Positions 18,301 to 26,871 of a stretch of DNA of 56,784 nt are shown here, piece by piece. A model generated the notes under the pieces. That model saw only the letters and a program-made list of their open reading frames with translations. It was not told the origin of the DNA and ran no database searches. The translations under genes and the position numbers were made by a program. Origin of the DNA: Candidatus Zapsychrus exili (GTDB lineage Bacteria; Omnitrophota; Gorgyraeia; Zapsychrales; Zapsychraceae). Location: NCBI GenBank assembly GCA_030765585.1, contig JAVCCJ010000020.1, positions 1 to 56,784 of the forward strand, given 5' to 3'. Position 1 is the stretch's first letter. Every line of letters starts with the position of its first letter.

Positions 18301-19311
18301 ATGAATTGGAATTTTGACGAAATAATACAACAAATTGGCCAAGAGCAGCAATTAATTGCTAGCTTGTCTGAGCTTGAATCCTTTAGGATTAAATATCTTG
18401 GGAAGAAGGGTTTAATTGTAGATATTTATGCGTCTTTGTCTAGTGCATCTAATGAAGACAAGCCTGTTATTGGAAAAAATGTTAATATTTTAAAAAATAA
18501 ACTTGCTGGTTTTATAGATGGCAAGAAAAAAGAATTAGTTGATCAGAAGAAGAAAGATAGTGTAAGCGAGATAGATATAACAATTCCAGGGGTTGCTCCT
18601 TCTGTAGGGCACAAACATCTTTTGACCCAGACAATCGATGAGATTTGCGAGCTTTTTAAGAATTTAGGCTTTGTTATACAAGAAGGCCCAGAGATAGAAA
18701 CAGAATTTAACAACTTTGATGCTTTAAATATTCCAAGTAATCATCCTTCCAGAGACGGCTTTGATACATTTTACGTCGACAAGAAAGACCCAGATAATAA
18801 AAAAGGCAATCTTCTTTTAAGAAGCCAAACATCTCCTGTGCAAATTCGTGTTATGCAAAAATATAAACCGCCACTTGCAGTTATTGTGCCAGGTAAGGTT
18901 TATAGGCCAGATGCTTTAGATGCAAGCCATTCATTTATGTTTCATCAAATAGAAGGATTGTTGGTAGATAAGAACGTTAAGTTTTCAGACTTAAAAGGTT
19001 TGCTTGAGGCTTTTTGCAAAAGATTATTTGGCAAGAATATAAAAATGAGATTTAGGCCTCATTTCTTTCCGTTTACCGAACCATCAGCTGAAGTGGATAT
19101 TTCATGGGAGTCAGGAAAAAAAGACTGGCTTGAAATTATGGGATGTGGAATGGTACATCCAAATGTTTTTAAAGCAGTAGGGTATAAAGAAGGTCAATAT
19201 ACTGGGCTTGCATTTGGTCTAGGTGTCGAGAGAATAGCTATGCTTAAATATGGCATAAAAGATATTCGCACCTTTGTGGAAAATGATAATAGATTTTTAA
19301 AACAATTTTAA
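18301..19311 (+). CDS. pheS: phenylalanyl-tRNA synthetase alpha subunit
   Basis: This 336-residue catalytic subunit belongs to the alpha2-beta2 PheRS. The N-terminal coiled coil (about 1-85) contacts tRNA. Class II motifs follow: SFMFHQIEGLLVDKNV (motif 2 region), MRFRPHFFPFTEPSAEVDI, MGCGMVHPNVFKAVG and GLAFGLGVERIAMLKYG (motif 3). Length is normal (E. coli 327). The partner pheT lies 195 nt downstream across a spacer full of hairpins, which is unusual because pheS and pheT are usually tightly linked. Confidence 0.97.
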   Translation: MNWNFDEIIQQIGQEQQLIASLSELESFRIKYLGKKGLIVDIYASLSSASNEDKPVIGKNVNILKNKLAGFIDGKKKELVDQKKKDSVSEIDITIPGVAPSVGHKHLLTQTIDEICELFKNLGFVIQEGPEIETEFNNFDALNIPSNHPSRDGFDTFYVDKKDPDNKKGNLLLRSQTSPVQIRVMQKYKPPLAVIVPGKVYRPDALDASHSFMFHQIEGLLVDKNVKFSDLKGLLEAFCKRLFGKNIKMRFRPHFFPFTEPSAEVDISWESGKKDWLEIMGCGMVHPNVFKAVGYKEGQYTGLAFGLGVERIAMLKYGIKDIRTFVENDNRFLKQF

Positions 19312-19315
19312 ATTA

Positions 19316-19494
19316 GGACATAGTTTATGGAATGCATCGTAAGATGCATAAACATAAGCTATAAGTCCGAATTTATTCCGATTTTGCAAAACAAATGTCG
19401 GAATAAGTAAATAGGAGTATTCCGACAAAACGTTTAGGCGTTTGTCGGGATAAATTCACTCTAACACTTACTCGCACTGCATGCTCGTAAGTGT
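19316..19494. repeat. four consecutive hairpins in the pheS-pheT spacer
   Basis: Successive inverted repeats fill the spacer. At 19316-19368, GGAC…GTCC encloses TGCATC-GTAA-GATGCA. At 19373-19406 is TTATTCCGA…TCGGAATAA. At 19419-19451 is ATTCCGACAAAACG…CGTTTGTCGGGAT. At 19464-19494 is ACACTTAC…GTAAGTGT. The last one ends beside AAGGA, the likely pheT ribosome-binding site. No terminator T-tract is seen. They look like inserted short palindromic repeats, possibly with a regulatory effect on pheT. Confidence 0.7.
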
Positions 19495-19506
19495 AAGGAT
19501 TCATTT

Positions 19507-21534
19507 ATGAAAATAAGTTTAAACTGGTTAAAAGATTATATTAAGCTCGACATAAAGAAAGATGAGCTTAGTTGCAAGCTTACTATGGCAGGGCTTGAAG
19601 TAGAAGCTGTTACTTCCGTTGGCGCCGATACTGTTTTTGAGCTTGAAATAACTCCTAATCGTCCCGATTGTTTAAATATGCTAGGAATGTCGCGCGAAGT
19701 TTCTGCAATATTAAACAAACCAAGAAAGACGCCAACAATATCTTCTCGCAAAAAGATTAAAGATAAATGTGATATTACAATTGATAAGGACTGCGGTTGT
19801 GCTCGTTATATTGGAACGTTAATTGAAAATGTTAAAGTTGGCAAAACGCCTGATTGGATTAAAAAAAGAATAGAAGCTTTAGGTTTGCGCTCTATTAATA
19901 ATGTTGTTGATATTACTAATTTCACTTTAATGGAAATGGGCCAACCTCTGCATGCATTTGATTATGATAAATTAATTGGTGGAAAAATTATTGTTCGTCG
20001 CGCGAAAAAAGGAGAAAAGATTGTAACGATTGATGAAGAAGAGCGAGAGTTAGATCCTTCAATTTTGGTTATTGCTGATGACAAACGTCCTGTTGCAATA
20101 GCAGGGGTTATGGGAGGCAAGGAAACCGAGGTAACAAGCAGAACTAAAAATATACTTCTTGAAAGCGCGTATTTTGATCCTATTCTTATCCGTCGAGCAT
20201 CACGTAAGTTAGGACTAACGAGTGATTCATCATATAGATTTGAAAGAGGTGTTTTTTTTGATGCCGTAGAAACAGGATCAACGAGAGCAATAGATTTAAT
20301 ACTTGAATCTTTAGGTGGCGTGATCACAAAAACAACAGATTTAATTGCTTATAAATTATCAAAGAAGCCTAATAATGTCACGTTATCTCTAGAAGCAATT
20401 AATTCTTTTTTAGGATCTGCACTTACATTGAAAAATTGTACAAGCGTTCTTAATAATTTAGGTTTTATTGTAAGTACATCGGGTCGTGATAAGATAAAAA
20501 CAACAGCGCCGTTATTTAGAGAAGATATAAAGCAAGTTGTAGATGTGATTGAGGAAATAGCGCGTATTGTTGGATTTGGTAATATTCCATCAAGCCTACC
20601 ATTTATAAAAGCATCAAACATTCTACCTGATGAAAGTAGAATAAAAAGAGAACGTTTAAGAGATGTTCTTATATCTTCAGGATTAAATGAAATTGTTACA
20701 TATTCTTTAATAAGTAAAAAGAATTTAGAACAGTTTAATCAAAGCGTTGATTTTCTTAGTATAATTAATCCTTTAACGCAAGATCAAGAGGTGATGCGCC
20801 CAACAATGTTGCCAAGTATGTTGTCAGTTGCATCCGGCAACATTAACAAAAAACAAAAAGATATTAAGCTTTTTGAAATAGGCAAAACTTATGGTAAAGA
20901 TAAAGAGAAAGAAGTTCTAAGTATTATTATGTCAGGTCAGGTTTTAGAGGACTGGAGACAACTTTCTAAAAAAGATTGTGATTATTATGATATCAAAGGA
21001 TGTTTAGAACAGGCAATTAAAAGAGTGGGGGTAAGAGAGCTTAAGTTTTGTAACTCTCAACACCAGTTTTTAGAAGCAGGAGTGCAAGCATCTGTTATGT
21101 TTAAAGACAAAGCAATAGGATGCGTAGGGCAAGTATCCGACGAGGTATTAAAGCGATGGGGTATTAAGCAGGGCAATGTATTTTTTGCCGAAGTAATATT
21201 AGATAAAATTCTTGAAATACAAAATAAAAAGAAATCATATAAAACAATTACCGAATATCCAAGCATTGTTTATGATATTAGTTTAGCTGTTGATAAAAAA
21301 ATAAGATTTTCTCAAATAAAGGAAATAGCTTTTGAGCTAGGAACAGACATTTTATTTGATGTTCAGTTTAAGGAAGAATATTTAGGCGATAAAATTGCAA
21401 ACAATATGCGTGGAGTTATTTTTTCACTAACATATCAGTCCCCCACCAAAACCTTAACAGAACAAGAAGTAAGCCTCGTGCACAATAAAATCAATCAAGA
21501 GTTAATTAATAGATTGTCTGCCATAAAAAGATAA
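19507..21534 (+). CDS. pheT: phenylalanyl-tRNA synthetase beta subunit without the OB tRNA-binding domain
   Basis: This 675-residue beta subunit is about 120 residues shorter than E. coli PheT (795). The N-terminus MKISLNWLKDYI…GLEVEAV runs straight into VFELEITPNRPDCLNMLGMSREVSA, so the roughly 105-residue OB-fold tRNA-binding domain normally inserted there is missing. The B3/B4 editing region, the B5 domain and the C-terminal ferredoxin-fold anticodon domain (ITEYPSIVYDISLAV…) are present. The 6S RNA promoter follows within about 7 nt of the stop. Confidence 0.96.
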   Translation: MKISLNWLKDYIKLDIKKDELSCKLTMAGLEVEAVTSVGADTVFELEITPNRPDCLNMLGMSREVSAILNKPRKTPTISSRKKIKDKCDITIDKDCGCARYIGTLIENVKVGKTPDWIKKRIEALGLRSINNVVDITNFTLMEMGQPLHAFDYDKLIGGKIIVRRAKKGEKIVTIDEEERELDPSILVIADDKRPVAIAGVMGGKETEVTSRTKNILLESAYFDPILIRRASRKLGLTSDSSYRFERGVFFDAVETGSTRAIDLILESLGGVITKTTDLIAYKLSKKPNNVTLSLEAINSFLGSALTLKNCTSVLNNLGFIVSTSGRDKIKTTAPLFREDIKQVVDVIEEIARIVGFGNIPSSLPFIKASNILPDESRIKRERLRDVLISSGLNEIVTYSLISKKNLEQFNQSVDFLSIINPLTQDQEVMRPTMLPSMLSVASGNINKKQKDIKLFEIGKTYGKDKEKEVLSIIMSGQVLEDWRQLSKKDCDYYDIKGCLEQAIKRVGVRELKFCNSQHQFLEAGVQASVMFKDKAIGCVGQVSDEVLKRWGIKQGNVFFAEVILDKILEIQNKKKSYKTITEYPSIVYDISLAVDKKIRFSQIKEIAFELGTDILFDVQFKEEYLGDKIANNMRGVIFSLTYQSPTKTLTEQEVSLVHNKINQELINRLSAIKR

Positions 21535-21537
21535 TTG

Positions 21538-21546
21538 TGATATAAT
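21538..21546 (+). promoter_or_regulatory. extended -10 promoter of 6S RNA
   Basis: TGA-TATAAT (21538-21546) lies 7 nt before the predicted 6S 5' end. A TTGTCT 21 nt upstream is too distant to be a standard -35. This is the extended -10 style seen repeatedly in this genome. Confidence 0.6.
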
Positions 21547-21552
21547 GCAAAT

Positions 21553-21705
21553 ATCCCTGCGGTGTGCGTCAGAGAGACAATAAAAAGAACTATAACTTTA
21601 AAAGGGAAGCTAAACTTCTTCTATATCTGTGGATATAGAAGAGAGGTACCCACTTGGTATCAGGTTCACCTTTTATTTATCTCAACGGCATTTGCGGGGA
21701 TTATT
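21553..21705 (+). ncRNA. ssrS: 6S RNA
   Basis: 6S RNA mimics an open promoter and sequesters sigma-70 RNA polymerase. The 5' end ATCCCTGCGGTGTGCGT pairs with the 3' segment ACGGCATTTGCGGGGAT (ATCCCTGC/GCGGGGAT closing stem). This is the conserved 6S closing helix with the usual 'UGCGGUGU…ACGGCA' sequence. Internal hairpins such as TCTATATC-TGTG-GATATAGA fit the apical arm. The total of about 153 nt is slightly short. It sits directly upstream of rarA with 5-formyl-THF cyclo-ligase next, a neighbourhood known for 6S genes. Ends are approximate. Confidence 0.85.
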
Positions 21706-21722
21706 TTAACCCTTCCAATCAT

Positions 21723-23060
21723 ATGAAAAGTAAAAATATAGTCAATATTCTTTCAGATAATCTTTTTGATAAGCTCGATCAAGAGTCTTTACAAAAAGAC
21801 TCTCCTTTAAGTGCGCGTATGCGTCCTCAGAATTTATCAGAGTATGTAGGTCAACAGCATATTTTAGCTGAAGGTAAATTATTGCCTAGAGCAATTAAAG
21901 CAGATTGTTTAAGTTCAATTATTCTTTACGGTCCTCCTGGAACAGGTAAGACTTCGCTAGCACATTGCATTAAGCAGGAAACGGAATCTTATTTTGAAAG
22001 AATAAATGCTGTGTCTGCAAATGTAGATGATTTAAGAAAGATTATTGCAGGGGCTCAAAATAGAAGACTTACAGCTAAACGCAAAACAGTTCTTTTTATC
22101 GACGAGATTCATAGGTTTAATAAGGCCCAACAAGATGTTTTAATGCCAGATTTAGAGGACGGCAATCTTATACTAATAGGAGCTACTGTTTTTAATCCAT
22201 TCTTCTCTTTGATAAGTCCATTAATATCAAGATCAATGGTTTTTGAATTAAAGCCTTTAGATAAAAAAGATATCGTAGAGATTCTTACAAAAGCATTAGG
22301 TTCAAAAAAAAGAGGCTTAGGTGAATTTAATATAAAAGCAGATAAAAATGCTATTGAGTTTTTGGCAGAGGTATCTAACGGTGATGCTAGAAAGGTATTG
22401 AACGCCCTTGAAATAGGATGTTTGACAGCGCCGAAAGATAAAAATGGACATCTACATTTTACATTAGAGGTAGCAGAAGAATCTATTCAAAAGAAACAAG
22501 TAGTTTATGATAAAGATGGCGATGAGCACTATGATACTGCGTCAGCTTTTATAAAATCTATGAGAGGTTCTGACCCAGATGCTGCTATTTATTGGATGGC
22601 AAAAATGATATACGCGGGCGAAGACCCAAGATTTATAGCAAGACGTATATGTATTTGTGCTGCAGAAGATGTTGGCAATGCTGATCCACAAGCCTTGATA
22701 CTTGCAAATGCTGCTTTGCAGGTTTCAGAATTCATAGGTTTGCCTGAGGCAAGAATACCTCTTGCGCAAGCTGCTATTTATGTTGCAACAGCTCCGAAGT
22801 CCAATGCATCTTATATGGCAATAGATAATGCTTTAAGTGATGTTAAGAATAAAAAGACACAGGCAGTACCAAATCATTTAAAAGATGCTCATTATAAGGG
22901 GGCTAAAAAACTAGATCATGGTAAAGATTATAAATATGCTCATGATTATGAGAACCATTATGTAAAACAAGAGTATATGCCAGAGCAAACGCAATATTAT
23001 AAACCAACAGATATGGGACAAGAGAAGGAAATAAAGCAAAGATTGTCAAAGAATCAATAA
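21723..23060 (+). CDS. rarA: replication-associated recombination ATPase RarA/MgsA
   Basis: This 445-residue AAA+ clamp-loader-like protein acts at stalled forks. I use the ATG at 21723, because the track's TTG at 21654 lies inside the 6S RNA. Motifs: LSEYVGQQHILAEGKLL, Walker A GPPGTGKTSLAH, Walker B VLFIDEIHRFNKAQQD, sensor IGATVFNPFFSLISPLISR. The C-terminal tetramerisation region has FIKSMRGSDPDAAIYWMAKM and IARRICICAAEDVGNADP. It may be co-transcribed with 6S RNA by read-through, since no terminator is visible between them. Confidence 0.96.
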   Translation: MKSKNIVNILSDNLFDKLDQESLQKDSPLSARMRPQNLSEYVGQQHILAEGKLLPRAIKADCLSSIILYGPPGTGKTSLAHCIKQETESYFERINAVSANVDDLRKIIAGAQNRRLTAKRKTVLFIDEIHRFNKAQQDVLMPDLEDGNLILIGATVFNPFFSLISPLISRSMVFELKPLDKKDIVEILTKALGSKKRGLGEFNIKADKNAIEFLAEVSNGDARKVLNALEIGCLTAPKDKNGHLHFTLEVAEESIQKKQVVYDKDGDEHYDTASAFIKSMRGSDPDAAIYWMAKMIYAGEDPRFIARRICICAAEDVGNADPQALILANAALQVSEFIGLPEARIPLAQAAIYVATAPKSNASYMAIDNALSDVKNKKTQAVPNHLKDAHYKGAKKLDHGKDYKYAHDYENHYVKQEYMPEQTQYYKPTDMGQEKEIKQRLSKNQ

Positions 23061-23126
23061 ACATATTAGTATTTATCTTGTTAGTATTAAACAACTTATG
23101 AACAGAAGGTGTCCTGCAATTTAAAG

Positions 23127-23155
23127 TTGTACATATTTCTGAATCGTGGTAAAAT
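23127..23155 (+). promoter_or_regulatory. promoter of 5-FCL gene
   Basis: TTGTAC (23127-23132), a 17 nt spacer and TGG-TAAAAT (-10 at 23150-23155) lie 39 nt before the GTG start. A small CTCTC…GAGAG hairpin (23161-23175) sits in the leader. Confidence 0.6.
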
Positions 23156-23193
23156 ATATGCTCTCTTAAAGGAGAGAATAATTTAGGTTTAAA

Positions 23194-23757
23194 GTGGAAA
23201 AACAAACAAAAGAAGTTTTAAGAAATAAGATATTAACGCTTTTAAGAAATCAGAAGGAGGAAGATCGATCAGTCAAAAGCTTATGCATTTTAAATAAGCT
23301 TTTTAAGATACCGGAATTTAAGAATGCAAACACAGTTTTGTTTTATGCATCTTTTGATGGGGAAGTCGATACTTTTGAAATGATTAAACAAGCTAAACAA
23401 TTAGGTAAAAAAATAGGATTACCGAGAATTAATAAAAACGATAAGGAAATAACTCCTATATTGGTAGAATATTTGGAAAAAGACCTTGAAGCTGGTCCAT
23501 ACGGAATTAAACAACCTATAGATAATGGAACAAATAGATTAGATTTAAATGATATTGATCTTGTTTGCGTTCCAGGGGTTGCTTTTGATAAAAAGAATAA
23601 TCGTTTAGGAAGAGGTGGCGGATATTATGATCGCTTTCTTTCTAGACTATCTTCACGTATTCCTACCATCGGTTTAGCGTTTGATCTTCAAATTGTAGAC
23701 GAAATCCCTCTCCAAAAGAGTCACGATATTCCAGTGTCTCAAGTAATTTTAAACTAG
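23194..23757 (+). CDS. 5-formyltetrahydrofolate cyclo-ligase
   Basis: This 187-residue enzyme converts 5-formyl-THF to 5,10-methenyl-THF with ATP (YgfA/Fau/MTHFS family). It starts with GTG. Motifs: FYASFDGEVDTFEMI, LEAGPYGIKQP and the strongly conserved LGRGGGYYDRFL ATP-binding loop. It lies downstream of 6S RNA-rarA. In E. coli the orthologue is directly downstream of 6S RNA, so the linkage is conserved. Confidence 0.95.
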   Translation: MEKQTKEVLRNKILTLLRNQKEEDRSVKSLCILNKLFKIPEFKNANTVLFYASFDGEVDTFEMIKQAKQLGKKIGLPRINKNDKEITPILVEYLEKDLEAGPYGIKQPIDNGTNRLDLNDIDLVCVPGVAFDKKNNRLGRGGGYYDRFLSRLSSRIPTIGLAFDLQIVDEIPLQKSHDIPVSQVILN

Positions 23758-23782
23758 TATTTAGTACAAATACAACCCTAGT

Positions 23783-23814
23783 CATAAACAGCAAGAGTTT
23801 TGTTTCTGTTTATG
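23783..23814 (+). promoter_or_regulatory. hairpin in the rny leader
   Basis: CATAAACAG and CTGTTTATG form a perfect 9 bp inverted repeat with a 14 nt loop, 23 nt before the rny ATG. It lacks a T-tract. It could be a weak terminator or a leader structure affecting rny. Confidence 0.4.
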
Positions 23815-23836
23815 TATATATAGAGAGGAGTTCACT

Positions 23837-25414
23837 ATGTTAGATGCGCACAACGTATATATGCAGAGCTTAATTTTATCTACTTCTGCAATTTTTCTTT
23901 TTTTAGCAGGTTATTTGGTCAGATGGTTTTTTGCAGACAAAAAGTCAAAAGATGCTGATGTTAAAGCTAAAAAATTAATTGAATTAGCACAAAAAGAAGC
24001 AGGTACGTTACGTAAAGAAGTAGAGCTACAAGGCAAAGATTATGCAATTAAAGTACGCGAAGATTTTGAGAGAGAAACAAAGGAACGACAAGAGAAAATC
24101 GCGGCAATTGAAAAAAGAGCAATACAAAAAGAAGAGAACATAGATAAAAGAGTAGATCTTTTAGAGAAAAAAGAAAGAGACATTAGTAATAGATTGGGTT
24201 CTTTACAACAAAACGAAGCAAAGGTACAACAGGAATCGCAAGAGTTACAACGTTTGATTTCAGAAGAAAAACATCAATTGCAAAAGATCTCATCTATGAC
24301 AGAAGAAGATGCAAAGAGATTGCTTTTATCAAAAATAGATGAAGATTTGATTCATGAGAAAGCAACTGAGATTAGAAAAAATGAAGAAGAGATAAAAGAA
24401 ACATCAGAAAAACGTGCTCAGCAAATAGTATCTTCAGCAATACAAAGATGTGCTTCAGAACATACTTCAAGTTCAACAGTTACCGTTGTTGTTCTTCCAA
24501 ATGATGAAATGAAGGGACGCATTATTGGTCGTGAAGGGCGAAACATTAGAGCCTTAGAAGCAGCAGCTGGAGTTGATATTATTATTGATGATACCCCAGA
24601 AGCGGTTACTATCTCAGGTTTTGATATATATAGAAGAGAAATAGCAAAGTTGGCATTAGAGAACCTTATATCTGATGGCAGAATACATCCAGGACGTATT
24701 GAAGAAGTTGTTGAAAAAGCTAAAAGAGAGTTGGATGGAGTGATAAGAGAAGAAGGTGAGAAGACTGCTTATAATTTGGGTATTCACAGTATGCACCCAG
24801 AGCTTTTAAAACTTATCGGTAAATTAAAATATAGAACAAGTTATGGTCAGAATGGATTGCAGCATTCAAAAGAGGTTGCAATGTTAGCTAGCTCTATGGC
24901 AGCACAATTAGGCTTAGATACTAAGCTAGCTGTACGCGCTGGATTGTTACATGATATTGGAAAAGTTGTTAGTCAAGATGTTGAAGAAGGAACGCATGCT
25001 GTTGTAGGTGGTAATTTGGCTCAGAAATATGGCGAAAAAGAAGTTGTTGTAAATGCAATAGCATCACATCACGAAGAAGTTGAAACAACATCTGCATATG
25101 GAGTTTTAGTTTGTGCTGCCGATGCTATTAGTGCTGCACGTCCAGGAGCTCGAGCAGAGACATTAGAAACATATATTAAGCGTCTTGAGAATTTAGAAAA
25201 AATAGCTAATTCATTTAAAGGCATTAATAAATCATATGCTTTGCAAGCAGGTCGTGAGATACGAATACTTGTTGATCCTGATAAAATAAATGATGATGAG
25301 GCCATTGTTATGGCAAGGGATATTAGACAGAAGATTGAAGAGGAGATGGAATATCCGGGACAGATAAAGGTTATTGTCTTAAGAGAAAAAAGAGCAGTTG
25401 AAATAGCAAAATAA
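23837..25414 (+). CDS. rny: ribonuclease Y
   Basis: This 525-residue membrane-anchored endoribonuclease initiates mRNA decay. One N-terminal membrane segment ([21 protein letters not shown]) is followed by a long charged coiled coil (about 35-205). A KH domain ([26 protein letters not shown]) and an HD domain with LLHDIGK come next. Length matches B. subtilis RNase Y (520). It has a strong ribosome-binding site (GAGAGGAG). The neighbour ymdB is its usual partner, as in Firmicutes and many other phyla. Confidence 0.98.
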   Translation: MLDAHNVYMQSLILSTSAIFLFLAGYLVRWFFADKKSKDADVKAKKLIELAQKEAGTLRKEVELQGKDYAIKVREDFERETKERQEKIAAIEKRAIQKEENIDKRVDLLEKKERDISNRLGSLQQNEAKVQQESQELQRLISEEKHQLQKISSMTEEDAKRLLLSKIDEDLIHEKATEIRKNEEEIKETSEKRAQQIVSSAIQRCASEHTSSSTVTVVVLPNDEMKGRIIGREGRNIRALEAAAGVDIIIDDTPEAVTISGFDIYRREIAKLALENLISDGRIHPGRIEEVVEKAKRELDGVIREEGEKTAYNLGIHSMHPELLKLIGKLKYRTSYGQNGLQHSKEVAMLASSMAAQLGLDTKLAVRAGLLHDIGKVVSQDVEEGTHAVVGGNLAQKYGEKEVVVNAIASHHEEVETTSAYGVLVCAADAISAARPGARAETLETYIKRLENLEKIANSFKGINKSYALQAGREIRILVDPDKINDDEAIVMARDIRQKIEEEMEYPGQIKVIVLREKRAVEIAK

Positions 25415-25533
25415 AAAATCCTTTAATGGCACATCTGCTCGGCTGCTGGGCCGCAGTCTTTCAGATGTAAATTCGCACAGGCTAACTTGACGTTCGCCTC
25501 GCAAACTCGGCTCCGTAAGTTAGGTGCTCATTT
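25415..25533. repeat. two hairpins between rny and ymdB
   Basis: ACATCTG…CAGATGT encloses a GC-rich inner stem. CTAACTT…AAGTTAG encloses GCCTCGCAAACTCGGC. The second hairpin and the bases up to the ATG (CGTAAGTTAGG…CATTTATG) resemble the end of the pheS-pheT spacer (CGTAAGTGTAAGG…CATTTATG). TAAATTC also precedes both. This suggests a shared repeat family placed just before start codons. Confidence 0.55.
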
Positions 25534-26352
25534 ATGAATATATTGTGTATTGGAGATATTGTAGGTAAGCCAGGTAGATTGGCTGTAGAAAAACTGCTAG
25601 ACGGCATAAAGCAAGAGTTTAACATTGATTTTGTTATAGCTAATGCTGAAAATGTTGCTGGCGGCGCTGGCTTAACACCACGCATCGCAAGACATCTTTT
25701 GAGTCTTGGATGTGATTGTCTAACCTTAGGCGATCATGTTTGGGATCAAAAAGAAGTGGAAGACCATTTAGATGAAACAGATACTGTTATTAGACCTGCA
25801 AACTTTCCAGAGGGAGTGCCTGGAAAAGGCTTCTGTATTAAAGAAACATCAAAGGGAATTAAAGTTGGCATAATAAATCTTCTAGGCAGGGTGTTTATTC
25901 GTTATAATTCTGAGTGTCCTTTTAAAGCTCTAGAAAGAATTGTTTCTGAAATAAAGAAAGAAACATCGAATATCATAGTTGATTTTCATGCAGAAGCTAC
26001 AAGCGAAAAAGTTGCTATGGGACATTTTAGCGATGGACGCATTTCTGCTATTTTTGGAACGCACACTCACGTACAGACAGCTGATGAGACAGTTTTGTCT
26101 GGTGGTACAGCATATATAACAGATGTAGGTATGACAGGTCCGCACGATTCAGTTATTGGCCAACAAAAAGAAAATATTATTAAAAGATTTTTGACTAGCA
26201 TGCCTGTTAGGTTTTCTGTTGCTAGAGACGACATAAGATTAAATGGAGTTGTCGTTGATATAGACGAGACTACAGGTTTTGCTCGAAGCATTGTGCGTAT
26301 TCAAAGAAAAACAGGCAATATGACCAACGAAGAGTCTGTAGAAGAAAAATAA
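25534..26352 (+). CDS. ymdB: YmdB-type metallophosphoesterase
   Basis: This 272-residue member of the YmdB/TIGR00282 family hydrolyses 2',3'-cyclic nucleotides and phosphodiesters with a dinuclear metal site. Ligand motifs: ILCIGDIVGKPGR, IANAENVAGG, LGDHVWDQ, DFHAEATSEKVAMG and FGTHTHVQTAD. It is adjacent to rny, a conserved pairing that links it to RNA turnover. Length is typical (264 in B. subtilis). There is no separate promoter except possibly within the repeat-filled gap. Confidence 0.95.
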   Translation: MNILCIGDIVGKPGRLAVEKLLDGIKQEFNIDFVIANAENVAGGAGLTPRIARHLLSLGCDCLTLGDHVWDQKEVEDHLDETDTVIRPANFPEGVPGKGFCIKETSKGIKVGIINLLGRVFIRYNSECPFKALERIVSEIKKETSNIIVDFHAEATSEKVAMGHFSDGRISAIFGTHTHVQTADETVLSGGTAYITDVGMTGPHDSVIGQQKENIIKRFLTSMPVRFSVARDDIRLNGVVVDIDETTGFARSIVRIQRKTGNMTNEESVEEK

Positions 26353-26380
26353 TTCTCAATTTATTTTGTTCATACATCTG

Positions 26381-26389
26381 TGGTATAAT
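26381..26389 (+). promoter_or_regulatory. extended -10 promoter of the PilZ gene
   Basis: TGG-TATAAT at 26381-26389 with no good -35 at standard spacing. It lies 45 nt before the ATG and is followed by an AAGGAG ribosome-binding site. Confidence 0.5.
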
Positions 26390-26434
26390 CCTATTAAAGT
26401 TTATAGATAAATACAAATATTTAAGGAGATTAAA

Positions 26435-26830
26435 ATGGTTAATTGGGATGGTTTAAACAGAAGAAGATTCCCCAGGGTTCGCTACCCTTGTTTAATTGTT
26501 ATTCGCTCAGAAGAACAAGACAATAATGTAATACTTACACATACAGAAAATATAGGTGTTGGCGGAGTATGCATCGTTTTGAAAGAGCCTCTTAAAATGT
26601 TTTCAAATATTACTATTGAATTGGATTTGTTGGATATGGAAAGCCACATTAAATGCGAAGGCAAGATTATGTGGTGTGTTCAAAGAAGCGGTTCGGCAGA
26701 TAAAAAACCTCTATTTTATGATATGGGAATTGAATATGTTGGGTTAGATGAAAAAGAATTGAAAAGATTAGATAGTATTGTTGTAAGGCTTGTTAAGCAA
26801 AACAGAGAAGTGCCATATAACGAAAAATAA
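26435..26830 (+). CDS. PilZ domain protein
   Basis: This 131-residue single-domain protein begins with an Arg-rich segment (NRRRFPRVRYP), matching the RxxxR half of the c-di-GMP-binding motif. The second half appears as ENIGVGGVCIVL, a variant of (D/N)xSxxG in which the Ser is Gly. IEYVGLDEKELKRLDSIV closes the barrel/helix. PilZ proteins bind c-di-GMP and control motility, polysaccharide or secretion. With one motif position altered, c-di-GMP binding is uncertain. The neighbours give no target. Confidence 0.85.
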   Translation: MVNWDGLNRRRFPRVRYPCLIVIRSEEQDNNVILTHTENIGVGGVCIVLKEPLKMFSNITIELDLLDMESHIKCEGKIMWCVQRSGSADKKPLFYDMGIEYVGLDEKELKRLDSIVVRLVKQNREVPYNEK

Positions 26831-26871
26831 AATGTAGTTTAATGTAACAATTAGATAGGTTTTATAAAAGT

